From assembly GCA_947380375.1 (NCBI GenBank), contig CANCQX010000008.1, positions 1 through 44,064 on the forward strand: 44,064 nt of DNA. Reading direction: 5' to 3'. Both the position numbers and the translations under genes were made by a program. Origin of the DNA: Flavobacteriales bacterium (GTDB taxonomy: Bacteria; Bacteroidota; Bacteroidia; Flavobacteriales_D; Crocinitomicaceae). The notes beneath the pieces are model-generated. The model was not told the origin of the DNA and made no database searches. It saw nothing but the letters and a program-made list of their open reading frames with translations. Shown here in pieces: positions 35,751-43,726 of the stretch (position 1 is the first letter of the stretch; each line of letters begins with the position of its first letter).

Positions 35751-36815
35751 ATGCATAAAAAATTACTCGTTTTATTAGTTGGTTTTGCATTTACCCAAGC
35801 CATGGCTCAAATTAAAGACAAAACTCATATTCGTGGTTTTATGGATATCGGAGGAAAGTACGAATTCCAAAATATAGACAATAAAATTGTTAACGATAAA
35901 CTCAATTTTGTTCTAGGTGAACAGGATTTATTTATAACATCGGATATTTCAGAACGTATTTCATTTCTAGGAGAGTCTGTTTTGAAATATGATGCCGCTT
36001 CTAGTACAAAGTTTGCAATCAGTCTTGAAAGAGCTATTTTTAAGCTAAATTATTTTAGAAACCATAGCGTCTTTGCAGGTAAAGTTCACACTGCTTTAAA
36101 CTACTGGAATGACTCCTATCACCATGGAAGATTGTTTTTTCCAACTATAGGTAGACCAGAACTTTTTAATCAATCAATTATTCCTATACATACTACTGGA
36201 ATAGGTTTATCAGGTGAGAATTTAACTGATTTAAAAATTGGGTATACACTTATGGCTGGAAATGGACTCGGTTCATCTGATATTTCAGATGATAATGTTT
36301 TTAAATCTTATGTTGCTGCTGTTCATTTTAAACCAATAGAAGGTTTAAGACTAGGAGCTTCTGCCTATTTTGATAACATTAGTGGTTCTGTGCACATGCA
36401 TGATGCAATGGGAAAAGATATTGTTGTAAATAATCTAATAAATCAGAAATTGTTCTCAGGCTCTATAGCATATTTTAAAAATAACTATGAATTTCTTGCC
36501 GAGGGTTCAAACTGCATAAATTCAACTGATTCGATTGGAAGCAGAACTACCAAGGCAGGATATATTTATTTTGGATATAAAATAAAAGATATTATTGCAC
36601 CCTATGTAAGATATGATAGAATCATTTATCAAAATGGCGAAATGTTATTTAAAGGTGCCAATACAGAATCCTTTTGCGCAGGTATTCGCTATGAAATGAG
36701 TTATCTTACTGTATTTAAATTAGAATATCAGTATAAGCAATCATTAAAAACGGCTGCTAGTGGACCTTCCATTTATACCAATAATATATCATTTCAAATT
36801 GCTTTAGGTTTTTAA
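35751..36815 (+). CDS. Outer-membrane beta-barrel protein
   Basis: The 354-residue protein has a cleavable signal peptide (MHKKLLVLLVGFAFTQAMAQ) and alternating amphipathic strands throughout (for example YIFFGYK-like and LEYQYKQSL segments), and ends in NISFQIALGF with a terminal Phe, the signature of BAM-inserted barrels. The size suggests roughly 14-18 strands, a porin-like barrel. No specific family is recognised. It is the first gene of a three-gene unit with a PstS-like binding protein (1 nt gap) and a membrane phosphatase, so it may supply or sense the same ligand, perhaps an anion such as phosphate. Confidence 0.75.
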   Translation: MHKKLLVLLVGFAFTQAMAQIKDKTHIRGFMDIGGKYEFQNIDNKIVNDKLNFVLGEQDLFITSDISERISFLGESVLKYDAASSTKFAISLERAIFKLNYFRNHSVFAGKVHTALNYWNDSYHHGRLFFPTIGRPELFNQSIIPIHTTGIGLSGENLTDLKIGYTLMAGNGLGSSDISDDNVFKSYVAAVHFKPIEGLRLGASAYFDNISGSVHMHDAMGKDIVVNNLINQKLFSGSIAYFKNNYEFLAEGSNCINSTDSIGSRTTKAGYIYFGYKIKDIIAPYVRYDRIIYQNGEMLFKGANTESFCAGIRYEMSYLTVFKLEYQYKQSLKTAASGPSIYTNNISFQIALGF

Positions 36816-36816
36816 T

Positions 36817-37296
36817 ATGAGAAATATTATTCGTTTATCATTGATTATAATTTGCTTTTGGGTAAGTTTAACATCTTTTACATCTGAGGAAGTCAGCATT
36901 AAATTAGCTGGTCCTCAAGGTGATATAGCACTATCAGTAATTGCAAATAGCAAAGGAGCTCCCTCTGAAATTTCTTTTTCAAAATTGAAATCTGTTTTCA
37001 GGGGCGAACAACAACGTTGGAAAGATGGCACCAAGGTGACTTTGGCTTTGATGAAAACTAACACTCCAACTGGGGATGAAATTGCCAAACGACTTTTAGG
37101 GATGACCTCAAAAGAACTAAATAAATATTTTTTAGCACAGGTTTTTCAAGGGAAAATGAGTTCTCCTCAATTTTTTGATTCTGAAGAGGAGCTTATATCG
37201 TATATTAAAAACAATGAAGGTTCTATTGGAATACTAAGTTCTAAAAATACAGGCGGTCTAAATCCAATTTTGGTTGATGGAAAAAAAACATTTTGA
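36817..37296 (+). CDS. PstS-like periplasmic substrate-binding protein (short)
   Basis: After a signal peptide (MRNIIRLSLIIICFWVSLTS), the 159-residue product contains the features of the short PBP-like family related to phosphate-binding PstS: SFSKLKSVFRGEQQRWKDGTKV (two adjacent pieces), a KYFLAQVFQGKM block and an NEGSIGIL segment. It is about half the size of a full PstS, so it covers one lobe or a minimal fold. Short PBP-like proteins next to signalling proteins are often sensors rather than transporter parts, and no ABC transporter genes are nearby. Its 3' end overlaps the phosphatase gene. Confidence 0.75.
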   Translation: MRNIIRLSLIIICFWVSLTSFTSEEVSIKLAGPQGDIALSVIANSKGAPSEISFSKLKSVFRGEQQRWKDGTKVTLALMKTNTPTGDEIAKRLLGMTSKELNKYFLAQVFQGKMSSPQFFDSEEELISYIKNNEGSIGILSSKNTGGLNPILVDGKKTF

Positions 37297-38809
37297 CAAC
37301 AAGTATTCTTTCAAATTAATTACTGTTCGGAATAAAATTATTGCGGTAGTAATTGGAGTTACTTTGGTATTTGCTCCTTTCATTTTTATTTATTTTCCCA
37401 ATAAACAAAAAGAGTTATTGATCGAAAGTTATAATAATGAAGTAAAAAATATTGCATCAACAGTAGCTCTAGGGGTAAATGTTGCCTTAATGGAGCAAAA
37501 CTTTAGTGGTATAGAAATGGCTATGCAATATGCTAAGTCAGATCCAAGATTAACTTTTATTGCTTTAGTACAAATTGACACTATTAAAAGTGAAGATGGC
37601 AAAACTCATGAACTAAAAAAGACCGTATTTAGTGTTTATCCTGAAAAATACATCATTGATTTAAACATAAAATCAAATGACTCAACCATAGTTAAAGAGT
37701 CAATTATTAAATCTGAAATGCTAAGAGGGAATGTCATTGTTGGCTTCTCAACCTCTACAATACAACAAATTATTGCCAAAGTAAAAGCAACTTCATTTAT
37801 TGGTAGTTTTTTAATTTCCTCTTTGGGCATCATCATTGGATTTCTTTTAGCACGTAACATTTCTAATCCTATAAAGAAATTGCGGTATGCTCATTTAAGA
37901 GTAGGTGAAGGTGACCTTCAACAATCAATTGATGTTAGATCACGAGACGAAATTGGTGATTTAGCTGTATCCTTCAACCAAATGGTTATGAAATTGGATC
38001 AAACAGAGAAACAACTACAGTTTCAAAAATCACGAATTGAAGAAAAAAACAAGGAAATAATGGACAGTATTTGGTACGCCAAAAGAATTCAATATTCCAT
38101 GCTTGCAAAAGAATCATTAATGAATGAGAAATTTCCAGAGCATTTTATTTTCTTTCAACCAAAAGATATTGTTAGTGGTGATTTTTACTGGGCTCACGAT
38201 TTAAGCAATGGCCAGACTGCCTTAGTAGTAGCAGATAGCACAGGACATGGCGTGCCAGGTTCGATTATGAGCTTACTAAATATTTTTAGTTTATATGAGG
38301 CAGTAGCAGCAGAAAATCTTTCATCACCGGCTGAAATATTAAATTACACAAGAAGTAAAATTATTGAGCACTTAATGGAAGATGGAAGTTCTGAAGGTGG
38401 TAAAGATGGAATGGATTGTAGTTTAATGTGCTTTGACTTTAAGACTAACATACTTACTTATTCGGCTGCAAATAACCCGGTTTGGATAGTTAGAAATAAA
38501 GAGATTATTGAACTGCTTCCGGATAAAATGCCTGTTGGAAAACATGTTAGAGACCATTTATCTTTTTCACAAAAAGAGATACAGCTTTGTAAAGATGATG
38601 TTATTTTCGCTATCACTGATGGAATGCCTGATCAATTTGGAGGAGTGGCTGGTAAGAAATTAAAATATAGACCACTAAAGGATTTATTAATTTCAATATC
38701 CCATTTGCCGATGCAAGAACAATCTGAAATTATATCTGATACTTTCAATAATTGGATGGGTGACTTGGAACAAGTTGATGATGTTACTGTTGTTGGAATT
38801 AGAATTTAA
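37277..38809 (+). CDS. Membrane sensor with HAMP and SpoIIE/PP2C-type phosphatase domain
   Basis: Using ATG 37277, the product has 510 residues: TM1 (~19-38), a periplasmic sensor region (~40-170), TM2 (~173-191), a HAMP linker (NPIKKLRYAHLRVGEGDL, ~194-245), a short coiled coil, and a PP2C/SpoIIE-type serine phosphatase domain from ~285. The phosphatase motifs are KDIVSGDFYWA, ADSTGHGVPGSIMS and ITDGMPDQFGG, which hold the metal-binding aspartates. Such proteins dephosphorylate anti-sigma antagonists or similar partners in response to an outside signal. The start overlaps the PBP gene by 20 nt, strongly suggesting that binding protein and phosphatase act together. A TTG one codon earlier is a possible alternative start. 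No anti-sigma partner is visible nearby. Confidence 0.88.
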   Translation: MEKKHFDNKYSFKLITVRNKIIAVVIGVTLVFAPFIFIYFPNKQKELLIESYNNEVKNIASTVALGVNVALMEQNFSGIEMAMQYAKSDPRLTFIALVQIDTIKSEDGKTHELKKTVFSVYPEKYIIDLNIKSNDSTIVKESIIKSEMLRGNVIVGFSTSTIQQIIAKVKATSFIGSFLISSLGIIIGFLLARNISNPIKKLRYAHLRVGEGDLQQSIDVRSRDEIGDLAVSFNQMVMKLDQTEKQLQFQKSRIEEKNKEIMDSIWYAKRIQYSMLAKESLMNEKFPEHFIFFQPKDIVSGDFYWAHDLSNGQTALVVADSTGHGVPGSIMSLLNIFSLYEAVAAENLSSPAEILNYTRSKIIEHLMEDGSSEGGKDGMDCSLMCFDFKTNILTYSAANNPVWIVRNKEIIELLPDKMPVGKHVRDHLSFSQKEIQLCKDDVIFAITDGMPDQFGGVAGKKLKYRPLKDLLISISHLPMQEQSEIISDTFNNWMGDLEQVDDVTVVGIRI

Positions 38810-39005
38810 TAAGAAAAAGTTTACAGAAAATTTCTCAGGATCTCAAAGTCCTCAATTGAACTATTATGTTATCAATTAACCCAAAATAAAAATCTCCTTT
38901 TAGATTCAGTAAATTTAACCTTAAACCCCTATTCGTTAAATAAATAAGATATATTTAACCAATGATGGTTGAAATAGAATTTATTTTACGAATATCTATA
39001 TTTTT

Positions 39006-39148
39006 CTTTTCTCAATCTGCATATTAATCTTTCTATTTTTCTTTTGTTAAATTTGTTGTATAAACTTCTAATCATAAATGAAAACAAATCAACTTTTTAA
39101 CGATTGTAACTCTTGGAATGACTTTCAAACTAAACTTCTTTCGGTGCA
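39006..39148 (+). repeat. 143-bp direct repeat, copy 1
   Basis: This segment matches 41011-41153 at 138 of 143 positions with no gaps. It contains a -7 promoter box (TAAATTTG at 39048-39055), a start codon and the first 24 codons of a gene. Similarity stops abruptly after GGTGCA at the 3' end. The two copies bracket the AAA ATPase gene. The rest of the 547-nt gap between the phosphatase and the ATPase holds the hairpins listed separately; 38810-39005 shows nothing I can name. Confidence 0.95.
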
Positions 39149-39161
39149 AAAAAGCACTTAA
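39078..39161 (+). pseudogene. Truncated gene head (27 codons), copy 1
   Basis: ATG at 39078 opens MKTNQLFNDCNSWNDFQTKL, continuing LSVQ before diverging and stopping at TAA 39161. The same N-terminus occurs in copy 2 at 41083. Since both have a promoter-like box and start context but lose similarity at the same base, they are heads of one longer gene whose body has been lost or replaced. The LFN-C-SW-DF pattern reminds me of N-termini of some restriction-type helicase proteins; this is a weak recollection, not a match. Confidence 0.6.
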
Positions 39162-39197
39162 TTTTCGTCCCAAAATTTACTAAATTTGGGACGAAAA
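39162..39197. repeat. Hairpin downstream of truncated gene head 1
   Basis: TTTTCGTCCCAAA (39162-39174) pairs perfectly with TTTGGGACGAAAA (39185-39197) around a 10-nt loop. It begins 1 nt after the stop of truncated head 1 and is followed by an AATTTTCT tail, so it could terminate transcription in either direction. Confidence 0.6.
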
Positions 39198-39300
39198 ATT
39201 TTCTATATTTATATATAATAGTTTGTAAATAAGAAAAATAAAACCATTTAAAGTCAAAAAAAGAGAAGATAAAAATCATTAAATTTAAATAAAATTAATT

Positions 39301-39348
39301 TATTATCAGCCAAATGTCAATATTAACACCTACATTTGGCTGATAATA
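39301..39348. repeat. 17-bp inverted repeat directly before the ATPase start
   Basis: TATTATCAGCCAAATGT (39301-39317) is the exact inverse of ACATTTGGCTGATAATA (39332-39348), with a 14-nt loop. The right arm ends 8 nt before the ATPase ATG at 39357, so in RNA this hairpin would lie next to, or cover, the ribosome-binding region. TTTGGCTGATAATAAATATT (39335-39354) recurs exactly at 40820-40839, after the gene. It could be an operator, an attenuating structure or an element end. Confidence 0.85.
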
Positions 39349-39356
39349 AATATTAC

Positions 39357-40766
39357 ATGAGCAAAATTATAGGTCGAGAAAAACAAATAGAATTATTGAA
39401 AAACGCACTGAATTCAGAAAAATCTGAGTTAATTGCTATATACGGAAGAAGACGTGTTGGAAAAACATTTTTAATCCGAGAAACGTATGCGAAGGAAATA
39501 ATTTTTGAAATTTCAGGAATTCCAGATGGAAGTTTGAATGACCAATTAATCAACTTCTATAATGAAATTTCAAAAATATCTAAGAAATCTTTCAAAAAAG
39601 TACCTCCAACAAATTGGATGGAAGCGTTCAATATGCTTGGCGAATATATTGATAGCTTAAAAAGTACTAAAAAGGTTATCTTCATTGATGAGTTTCCATG
39701 GATGTATACGCACAAATCGAAGTTTGTTCAAATGTTTGGTCATTTTTGGAATAGCTATTGTGCAAAACGAAATGATTTAGTTGTAGTAATTTGTGGTTCT
39801 TCAGCTTCTTTTATGGTGAATAAAGTAATTAATGATAGAAAGGGATTACACAACAGAATATCTATTCCAATCAGATTGTTGCCATTCAATTTGTATGAAA
39901 CAGAATTATTTTTGAAATCAAAAAAGGTTCATCTGGATAGATATGCCTATTTACAATTATACATGGCAATAGGTGGTATACCTCATTATTTAGATAAAAT
40001 TCAGCAAGGCGATAGTGTACCAATTGCAATTGATAGATTATGTTTTCAGCAAGATGGAATTTTGGTAAATGAATTTAATCAGATTTTTGTTTCTCTTTTT
40101 GAAAATTCAGAAAATCACACTAAAATAGTAGAAACATTAGCAACATCTCAAAGAGGTATGGTGAGAGAAGAATTGATAAAGAATAGTAAAATCAGTTCTG
40201 GAGGTACTTTAACTAAGGCAATTCAAGAATTAATTGAGTCAGGTTTTATTTCAGAATATCAGCCATATAGTAATAAAGTCAAAGAAACTTTATTTCGATT
40301 ATCAGATGAATATTCACTATTTTATCAAAAATTTATAAAGAATAATTCTAGAACAAGTTGGAAAACACTATTTAGTTCAAGAAGTTATGTTTCATGGTGT
40401 GGTTTCGCATTTGAGACTATTTGTTTAAAACATACTAACCAAATTCAGAAAAAATTAGGGTTGAGTGGTGTGGATGTTCAAAGTTCAAGTTGGAGAAATG
40501 AAAATGCTCAGATTGATTTATTAATTGATAGAAGTGACAGAAGTATTAATATATGTGAAATGAAATTTTCTGAAAGTGAATTTGTAATAGATAAATCATA
40601 CGCAGATAAAATTCGTAACAAGAAGGCAGAGTTTATAAAAGGCCTATCTTCAAGAAAGAATGTATTTATTACATTTGTTACAACTTTTGGAGTCAAATCA
40701 AATAGCCATAGTAGTGAAGTAATGGATAACCAAATAACAATAGACAGCTTATTTGAGAAGTTATAA
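39357..40766 (+). CDS. AAA ATPase with DUF234-type nuclease-like C-terminus
   Basis: From ATG 39357 the product has 469 residues. The N-terminal half is a STAND-like 'archaeal ATPase': IIGREKQIELL, Walker A YGRRRVGKTFLIRE, Walker B KKVIFIDEFPWM and sensor VVICGSSASFM. A winged helix follows (TLATSQRGMVREELIKNSK). The C-terminal DUF234-like region has NAQIDLLIDRSDRSINICEMKFS, the D-x(n)-E-x-K pattern of a PD-(D/E)XK nuclease fold. Genes of this family are common accessory genes of uncertain role in Bacteroidota and archaea; conflict or toxin functions have been suggested. I rejected a TTG start at 39336 because it sits inside the hairpin arm. The nested flanking repeats suggest the gene is a mobile or replaceable cassette. 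Confidence 0.88.
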   Translation: MSKIIGREKQIELLKNALNSEKSELIAIYGRRRVGKTFLIRETYAKEIIFEISGIPDGSLNDQLINFYNEISKISKKSFKKVPPTNWMEAFNMLGEYIDSLKSTKKVIFIDEFPWMYTHKSKFVQMFGHFWNSYCAKRNDLVVVICGSSASFMVNKVINDRKGLHNRISIPIRLLPFNLYETELFLKSKKVHLDRYAYLQLYMAIGGIPHYLDKIQQGDSVPIAIDRLCFQQDGILVNEFNQIFVSLFENSENHTKIVETLATSQRGMVREELIKNSKISSGGTLTKAIQELIESGFISEYQPYSNKVKETLFRLSDEYSLFYQKFIKNNSRTSWKTLFSSRSYVSWCGFAFETICLKHTNQIQKKLGLSGVDVQSSSWRNENAQIDLLIDRSDRSINICEMKFSESEFVIDKSYADKIRNKKAEFIKGLSSRKNVFITFVTTFGVKSNSHSSEVMDNQITIDSLFEKL

Positions 40767-40783
40767 TTTGTTTGTTAATAAAC

Positions 40784-40833
40784 ATTATCTTCAGCCAAAT
40801 CTAACATTTAATATAGGTTTTTGGCTGATAATA
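40784..40833. repeat. Imperfect inverted repeat after the ATPase, matching the upstream one
   Basis: TTATC-TT-CAGCCAAA (40785-40799) pairs with TTTGGCTGATAA (40820-40831) with a 2-nt bulge. The right arm plus TAAATATT is identical to the copy before the ATPase. The element starts 17 nt after the ATPase stop. There is no T-run, so it is not a clean terminator. The remaining gap to 41010 shows nothing I can name. Confidence 0.75.
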
Positions 40834-41010
40834 AATATTTCAACTGGCTTTATTTAAGGTGTATCCATTAACATATTTACAACACCAAGCAGAAGAAGTT
40901 TCGAAAATGATATTTGGGATAATTAGAAATATAAGTACATAAAAATTATTTTTTTCAACCTTTTTAGACACTTTATTCTTCAGTTAATGTTGAAGTTAAA
41001 AGTTAATTAG

Positions 41011-41153
41011 CTTTTCTCAATCTGCATATTTATCATTCTATTTTTCTTTTGTTAAATTTGTTGTATAAACTTCTAATCATAAATGAAAACGAATCAACTT
41101 TTTAACGAATGTAACTCTTGGAACGACTTTCAAACTAAACTTCTTTCGGTGCA
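41011..41153 (+). repeat. 143-bp direct repeat, copy 2
   Basis: Second copy of the repeat at 39006-39148, in the same orientation, with five substitutions. It includes the same TAAATTTG box and start codon. The distance between the copies is 2005 bp, exactly bracketing the ATPase gene and its hairpins. After it, 41154-41321 shows only the tail of the truncated frame and AT-rich leader sequence. Confidence 0.95.
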
Positions 41154-41208
41154 TCAAACTATTTATATACTTTTTCATAACTCTTGTTTTTCTAATCATT
41201 ATTTTTAA
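41083..41208 (+). pseudogene. Truncated gene head (41 codons), copy 2
   Basis: ATG at 41083 opens MKTNQLFNECNSWNDFQTKL, continuing LSVHQTIYILFHNSCFSNHY and one more residue before TAA at 41206-41208. The first 23 codons match copy 1 apart from D9E, and the DNA match ends in codon 24. Three of the five base differences between the repeats fall in this coding part: two are silent or conservative (ACA/ACG, AAT/AAC) and one gives D/E. This suggests the head was coding before it was truncated. Residues after 24 look like random frame. Confidence 0.6.
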
Positions 41209-41321
41209 GTTTGTATAAATGTCAAACGATTCATACATAAAAAACCATTTATTAATTTATCACTCTTATTTAATTGTCACAAACTCTAATCGATGTTGAT
41301 TAGTAAACTAAATTTATACTT

Positions 41322-43349
41322 ATGATAAAAAACTACTTTAAATTAATTGTTGCTTTATTTTACACATTTAATTCCTTCGGTCAGTCAGATTGGACTTTAT
41401 ATAACAAGACCAATAGTGGTGTTGCAGACAATAATATTACTTCAATAGCAATAGATGTTCAAGGGAATAAATGGGTAGGAACTCAAAATGGGTTATCAAA
41501 ATTCGATGGGGTTAATTGGACAACCTTTAATATGTCGAATAGTGGCATACCTTCTAATGTTATTAATTCCGTTACCATAGATTCTAAAGGGAATAAATGG
41601 ATTGGTACAAATAATGGTTTAGCTAAATTTGATAATATTAATTGGACAACCTATAGTTTACCTAATAGTAATACGAATGACATATATTCAAATGCGATTC
41701 TTTCCATAGCAATTGATAGTAAAGATAATAAATGGATTACATCAAATTTATATTTATACAAATTTAATGAAACAGTTCAAATTAGTTTTGTAAATTATAT
41801 ACCAAACAATGATGGTTACTTAAATCCAGGTGGTTTATGTGTTGCAATTGATAAAAACGATGTGATTTGGGTAGGTGCTGGATTGCATGGTTTATCTAAA
41901 ATTGAAGGAAATAATCAGACATTTTTCCCTGGCGTTTCAGAAGGAGGTGGTTTTTGTATATCATCAATATATATAGATTCTAAAAATAATATATGGATAA
42001 ATGGAAATGTGAATTGCTATAAATTTGATGAAAAAACAGCTTCTAAAATTAAGATGTATGATAAGAAGATTTTTTGTGCATTAGATTTAAAAGGAAATAG
42101 TTGGTTTTTAGCCTCTTCTAGTTTTAAATTCGATGGTTTAGCAAAATTTGATGGACAAAATTGGACTAATTATAATTCAAAAAATAGTGGTATTTCTGGT
42201 AATGAAATTAAATCATTAGTGTTAGATGTAGAAGGGAATAAATGGTTTGTTACAAACAATGGTCTTCAAAAATTAGCTAGTGATGGTATTTCAACTTTAT
42301 GTAATAATTTATCTACAACAATCATTTATAAAAATAAAGTTAGATGTAAAGGAAATAGTTTTGGAGTATTGACTAGTATAGAAAAAAACTCATCTTATAC
42401 TTATATTTGGAAAGATGCAAATAACAATTTGTTATCTACTAAAAACAGTGATTCACTAATAGTTACTTCTAATGGAAATTATAACTTGAAAGTTCAAGAT
42501 AATGTTTGTTTTAAATCTACCCAGTTAAATATTGAAATTCACGACACATTTCCTGAAACAAAACAAATATGTATGGTAACCAACCAAAATGCTCATAATT
42601 TGGTTATATGGGAAAATGCCGATAATAATTTCATAAGTAAATACCGCATCTATAAACAAAATCACACAACAAGTCAGTATGAATTAGCTCATGAGCAATC
42701 CAAACACGAAGTTTCTGAATGGTTAGATATTTTATCAGCAAATCAAGTAGAACGATATAAACTAACAGTTATGGATAGTTGTGGCTCCGAAAGCCCATTG
42801 AGTGAAAATCATACAGTAATACTTTTAAGTAGCAACGTCGGGTTAAACGGTACCGTAAACCTTGCATGGAATCCTTATGAAGGATTTAATTATCAAAACT
42901 TTGAAATCTGGAGAAGTACTGATGGTGTTAATTTTAATTTATTATCAAATGTAGCAAATAATACTTATGCATATATAGACAATAACCCGCCCTCAATTGC
43001 CTATTATCAAGTGCGTATTACTAAACTAAACGGCTGTGTTCCGTCTGCTAAATCTGTAACTTCTGTAAATAGTAACATCATAAGTAAAGATGGAAAATCT
43101 CTAGGAATTAAATCTATAGAAAACGAGAAACTAACTATCTATCCAAATCCAACAAAAGGAACTATTACCTTAAATTCATCTGTTTCAATGCTTGGAAAAT
43201 CTTTTGATATCATTGATATTACTGGAAGAGTGATGTTTAAATCTAGTATAAATACAATTTCACAAGTAATTAATATAGAATCTTTTGAAAGAGGAACTTA
43301 TTTTATTAAATCAAGTGATTCAAATTCAATTAAGTTGATAAAAGAATAA
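41322..43349 (+). CDS. Secreted propeller protein with T9SS type A sorting domain
   Basis: The 675-residue protein starts with a signal peptide (MIKNYFKLIVALFYTFNSFG) and has at least six propeller-type repeats in residues 20-330 of the form NxxTSIAIDxxGNKWVGTxNGLSKFDGxNWTTF, related to the 'regulator propeller' family. A PKD/Ig-like region (~340-410) and fibronectin-type segments (~415-580) follow. It ends with a type A C-terminal sorting signal (IYPNPTKGTITL ... GTYFIKSSDSNSIKLIKE), so it should be exported by T9SS and anchored or released at the surface. The partner or substrate is not apparent; binding or adhesion is the usual guess for such proteins. It is a monocistronic gene with its own terminator. 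Confidence 0.82.
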   Translation: MIKNYFKLIVALFYTFNSFGQSDWTLYNKTNSGVADNNITSIAIDVQGNKWVGTQNGLSKFDGVNWTTFNMSNSGIPSNVINSVTIDSKGNKWIGTNNGLAKFDNINWTTYSLPNSNTNDIYSNAILSIAIDSKDNKWITSNLYLYKFNETVQISFVNYIPNNDGYLNPGGLCVAIDKNDVIWVGAGLHGLSKIEGNNQTFFPGVSEGGGFCISSIYIDSKNNIWINGNVNCYKFDEKTASKIKMYDKKIFCALDLKGNSWFLASSSFKFDGLAKFDGQNWTNYNSKNSGISGNEIKSLVLDVEGNKWFVTNNGLQKLASDGISTLCNNLSTTIIYKNKVRCKGNSFGVLTSIEKNSSYTYIWKDANNNLLSTKNSDSLIVTSNGNYNLKVQDNVCFKSTQLNIEIHDTFPETKQICMVTNQNAHNLVIWENADNNFISKYRIYKQNHTTSQYELAHEQSKHEVSEWLDILSANQVERYKLTVMDSCGSESPLSENHTVILLSSNVGLNGTVNLAWNPYEGFNYQNFEIWRSTDGVNFNLLSNVANNTYAYIDNNPPSIAYYQVRITKLNGCVPSAKSVTSVNSNIISKDGKSLGIKSIENEKLTIYPNPTKGTITLNSSVSMLGKSFDIIDITGRVMFKSSINTISQVINIESFERGTYFIKSSDSNSIKLIKE

Positions 43350-43372
43350 AAACTTAATTATGAATTTTATTT

Positions 43373-43410
43373 AGAGGCTTTATCTTACAAAGGTAAAGCC
43401 TCTTTCTTTC
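43373..43410 (+). terminator. Terminator after the propeller gene
   Basis: A perfect 10-bp stem (AGAGGCTTTA / TAAAGCCTCT) with an 11-nt loop is followed by a T-rich tail (TTCTTTC). It lies 24 nt after the stop codon, and could also serve the convergent small gene on the minus strand. Confidence 0.75.
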
Positions 43411-43426
43411 CCTAAAAATCCATTAT

Positions 43427-43585
43427 TCAATTTTCTAAATCTAAATCAAGCCTTTGGTTTGCTAGTTGGTTCATCTCACGAATACGTGCTTTATTTTTTT
43501 CTTTCTGAACTTTCTTTTTGTTCTTTTTCTGTTCCATTAATTTAGAATGTAACTTTTTATTGTCAGTGTTCTTTTGTTTTGTCAT
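43427..43585 (-). CDS. Small lysine-rich protein
   Basis: ATG at 43585-43583 gives a 52-residue frame (MTKQKNTDNKKLHSKLMEQK, then a lysine-rich helix and QRLDLDLEN). Nearly a third of the residues are Lys, and it is predicted to be one long charged helix. It ends between the terminator and the next genes and is convergent with the propeller gene. The strong amino-acid bias argues for a real gene, although AT-rich DNA favours Lys codons. Function unknown; nucleic-acid binding is possible. Confidence 0.5.
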   Translation of the reverse strand: MTKQKNTDNKKLHSKLMEQKKNKKKVQKEKNKARIREMNQLANQRLDLDLEN

Positions 43586-43726
43586 TTCATAAATTTATAG
43601 TTCGAAGTTAAGTATAATTACTACATTTAAAATCAAGAGGTAAACCATCATCTTTAAATCCACTTTTCATCATTTTCATTTACTTTTCACTTCGGTTACT
43701 TTACATAAATTATAAAAATAAAGAGT

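Noticed and set aside
37274-37276. TTG start for the PP2C phosphatase
   Set aside because: The ATG directly following is the simpler choice and changes the protein by one residue only.
39162-39197. Terminal inverted repeat of an insertion sequence
   Set aside because: No transposase gene and no matching repeat on the other side; a local hairpin explains it.
39336-39356. TTG start for the ATPase, 21 nt upstream
   Set aside because: It lies within the palindrome arm, and family members begin at the MSKIIGRE-type N-terminus, which the ATG at 39357 provides.
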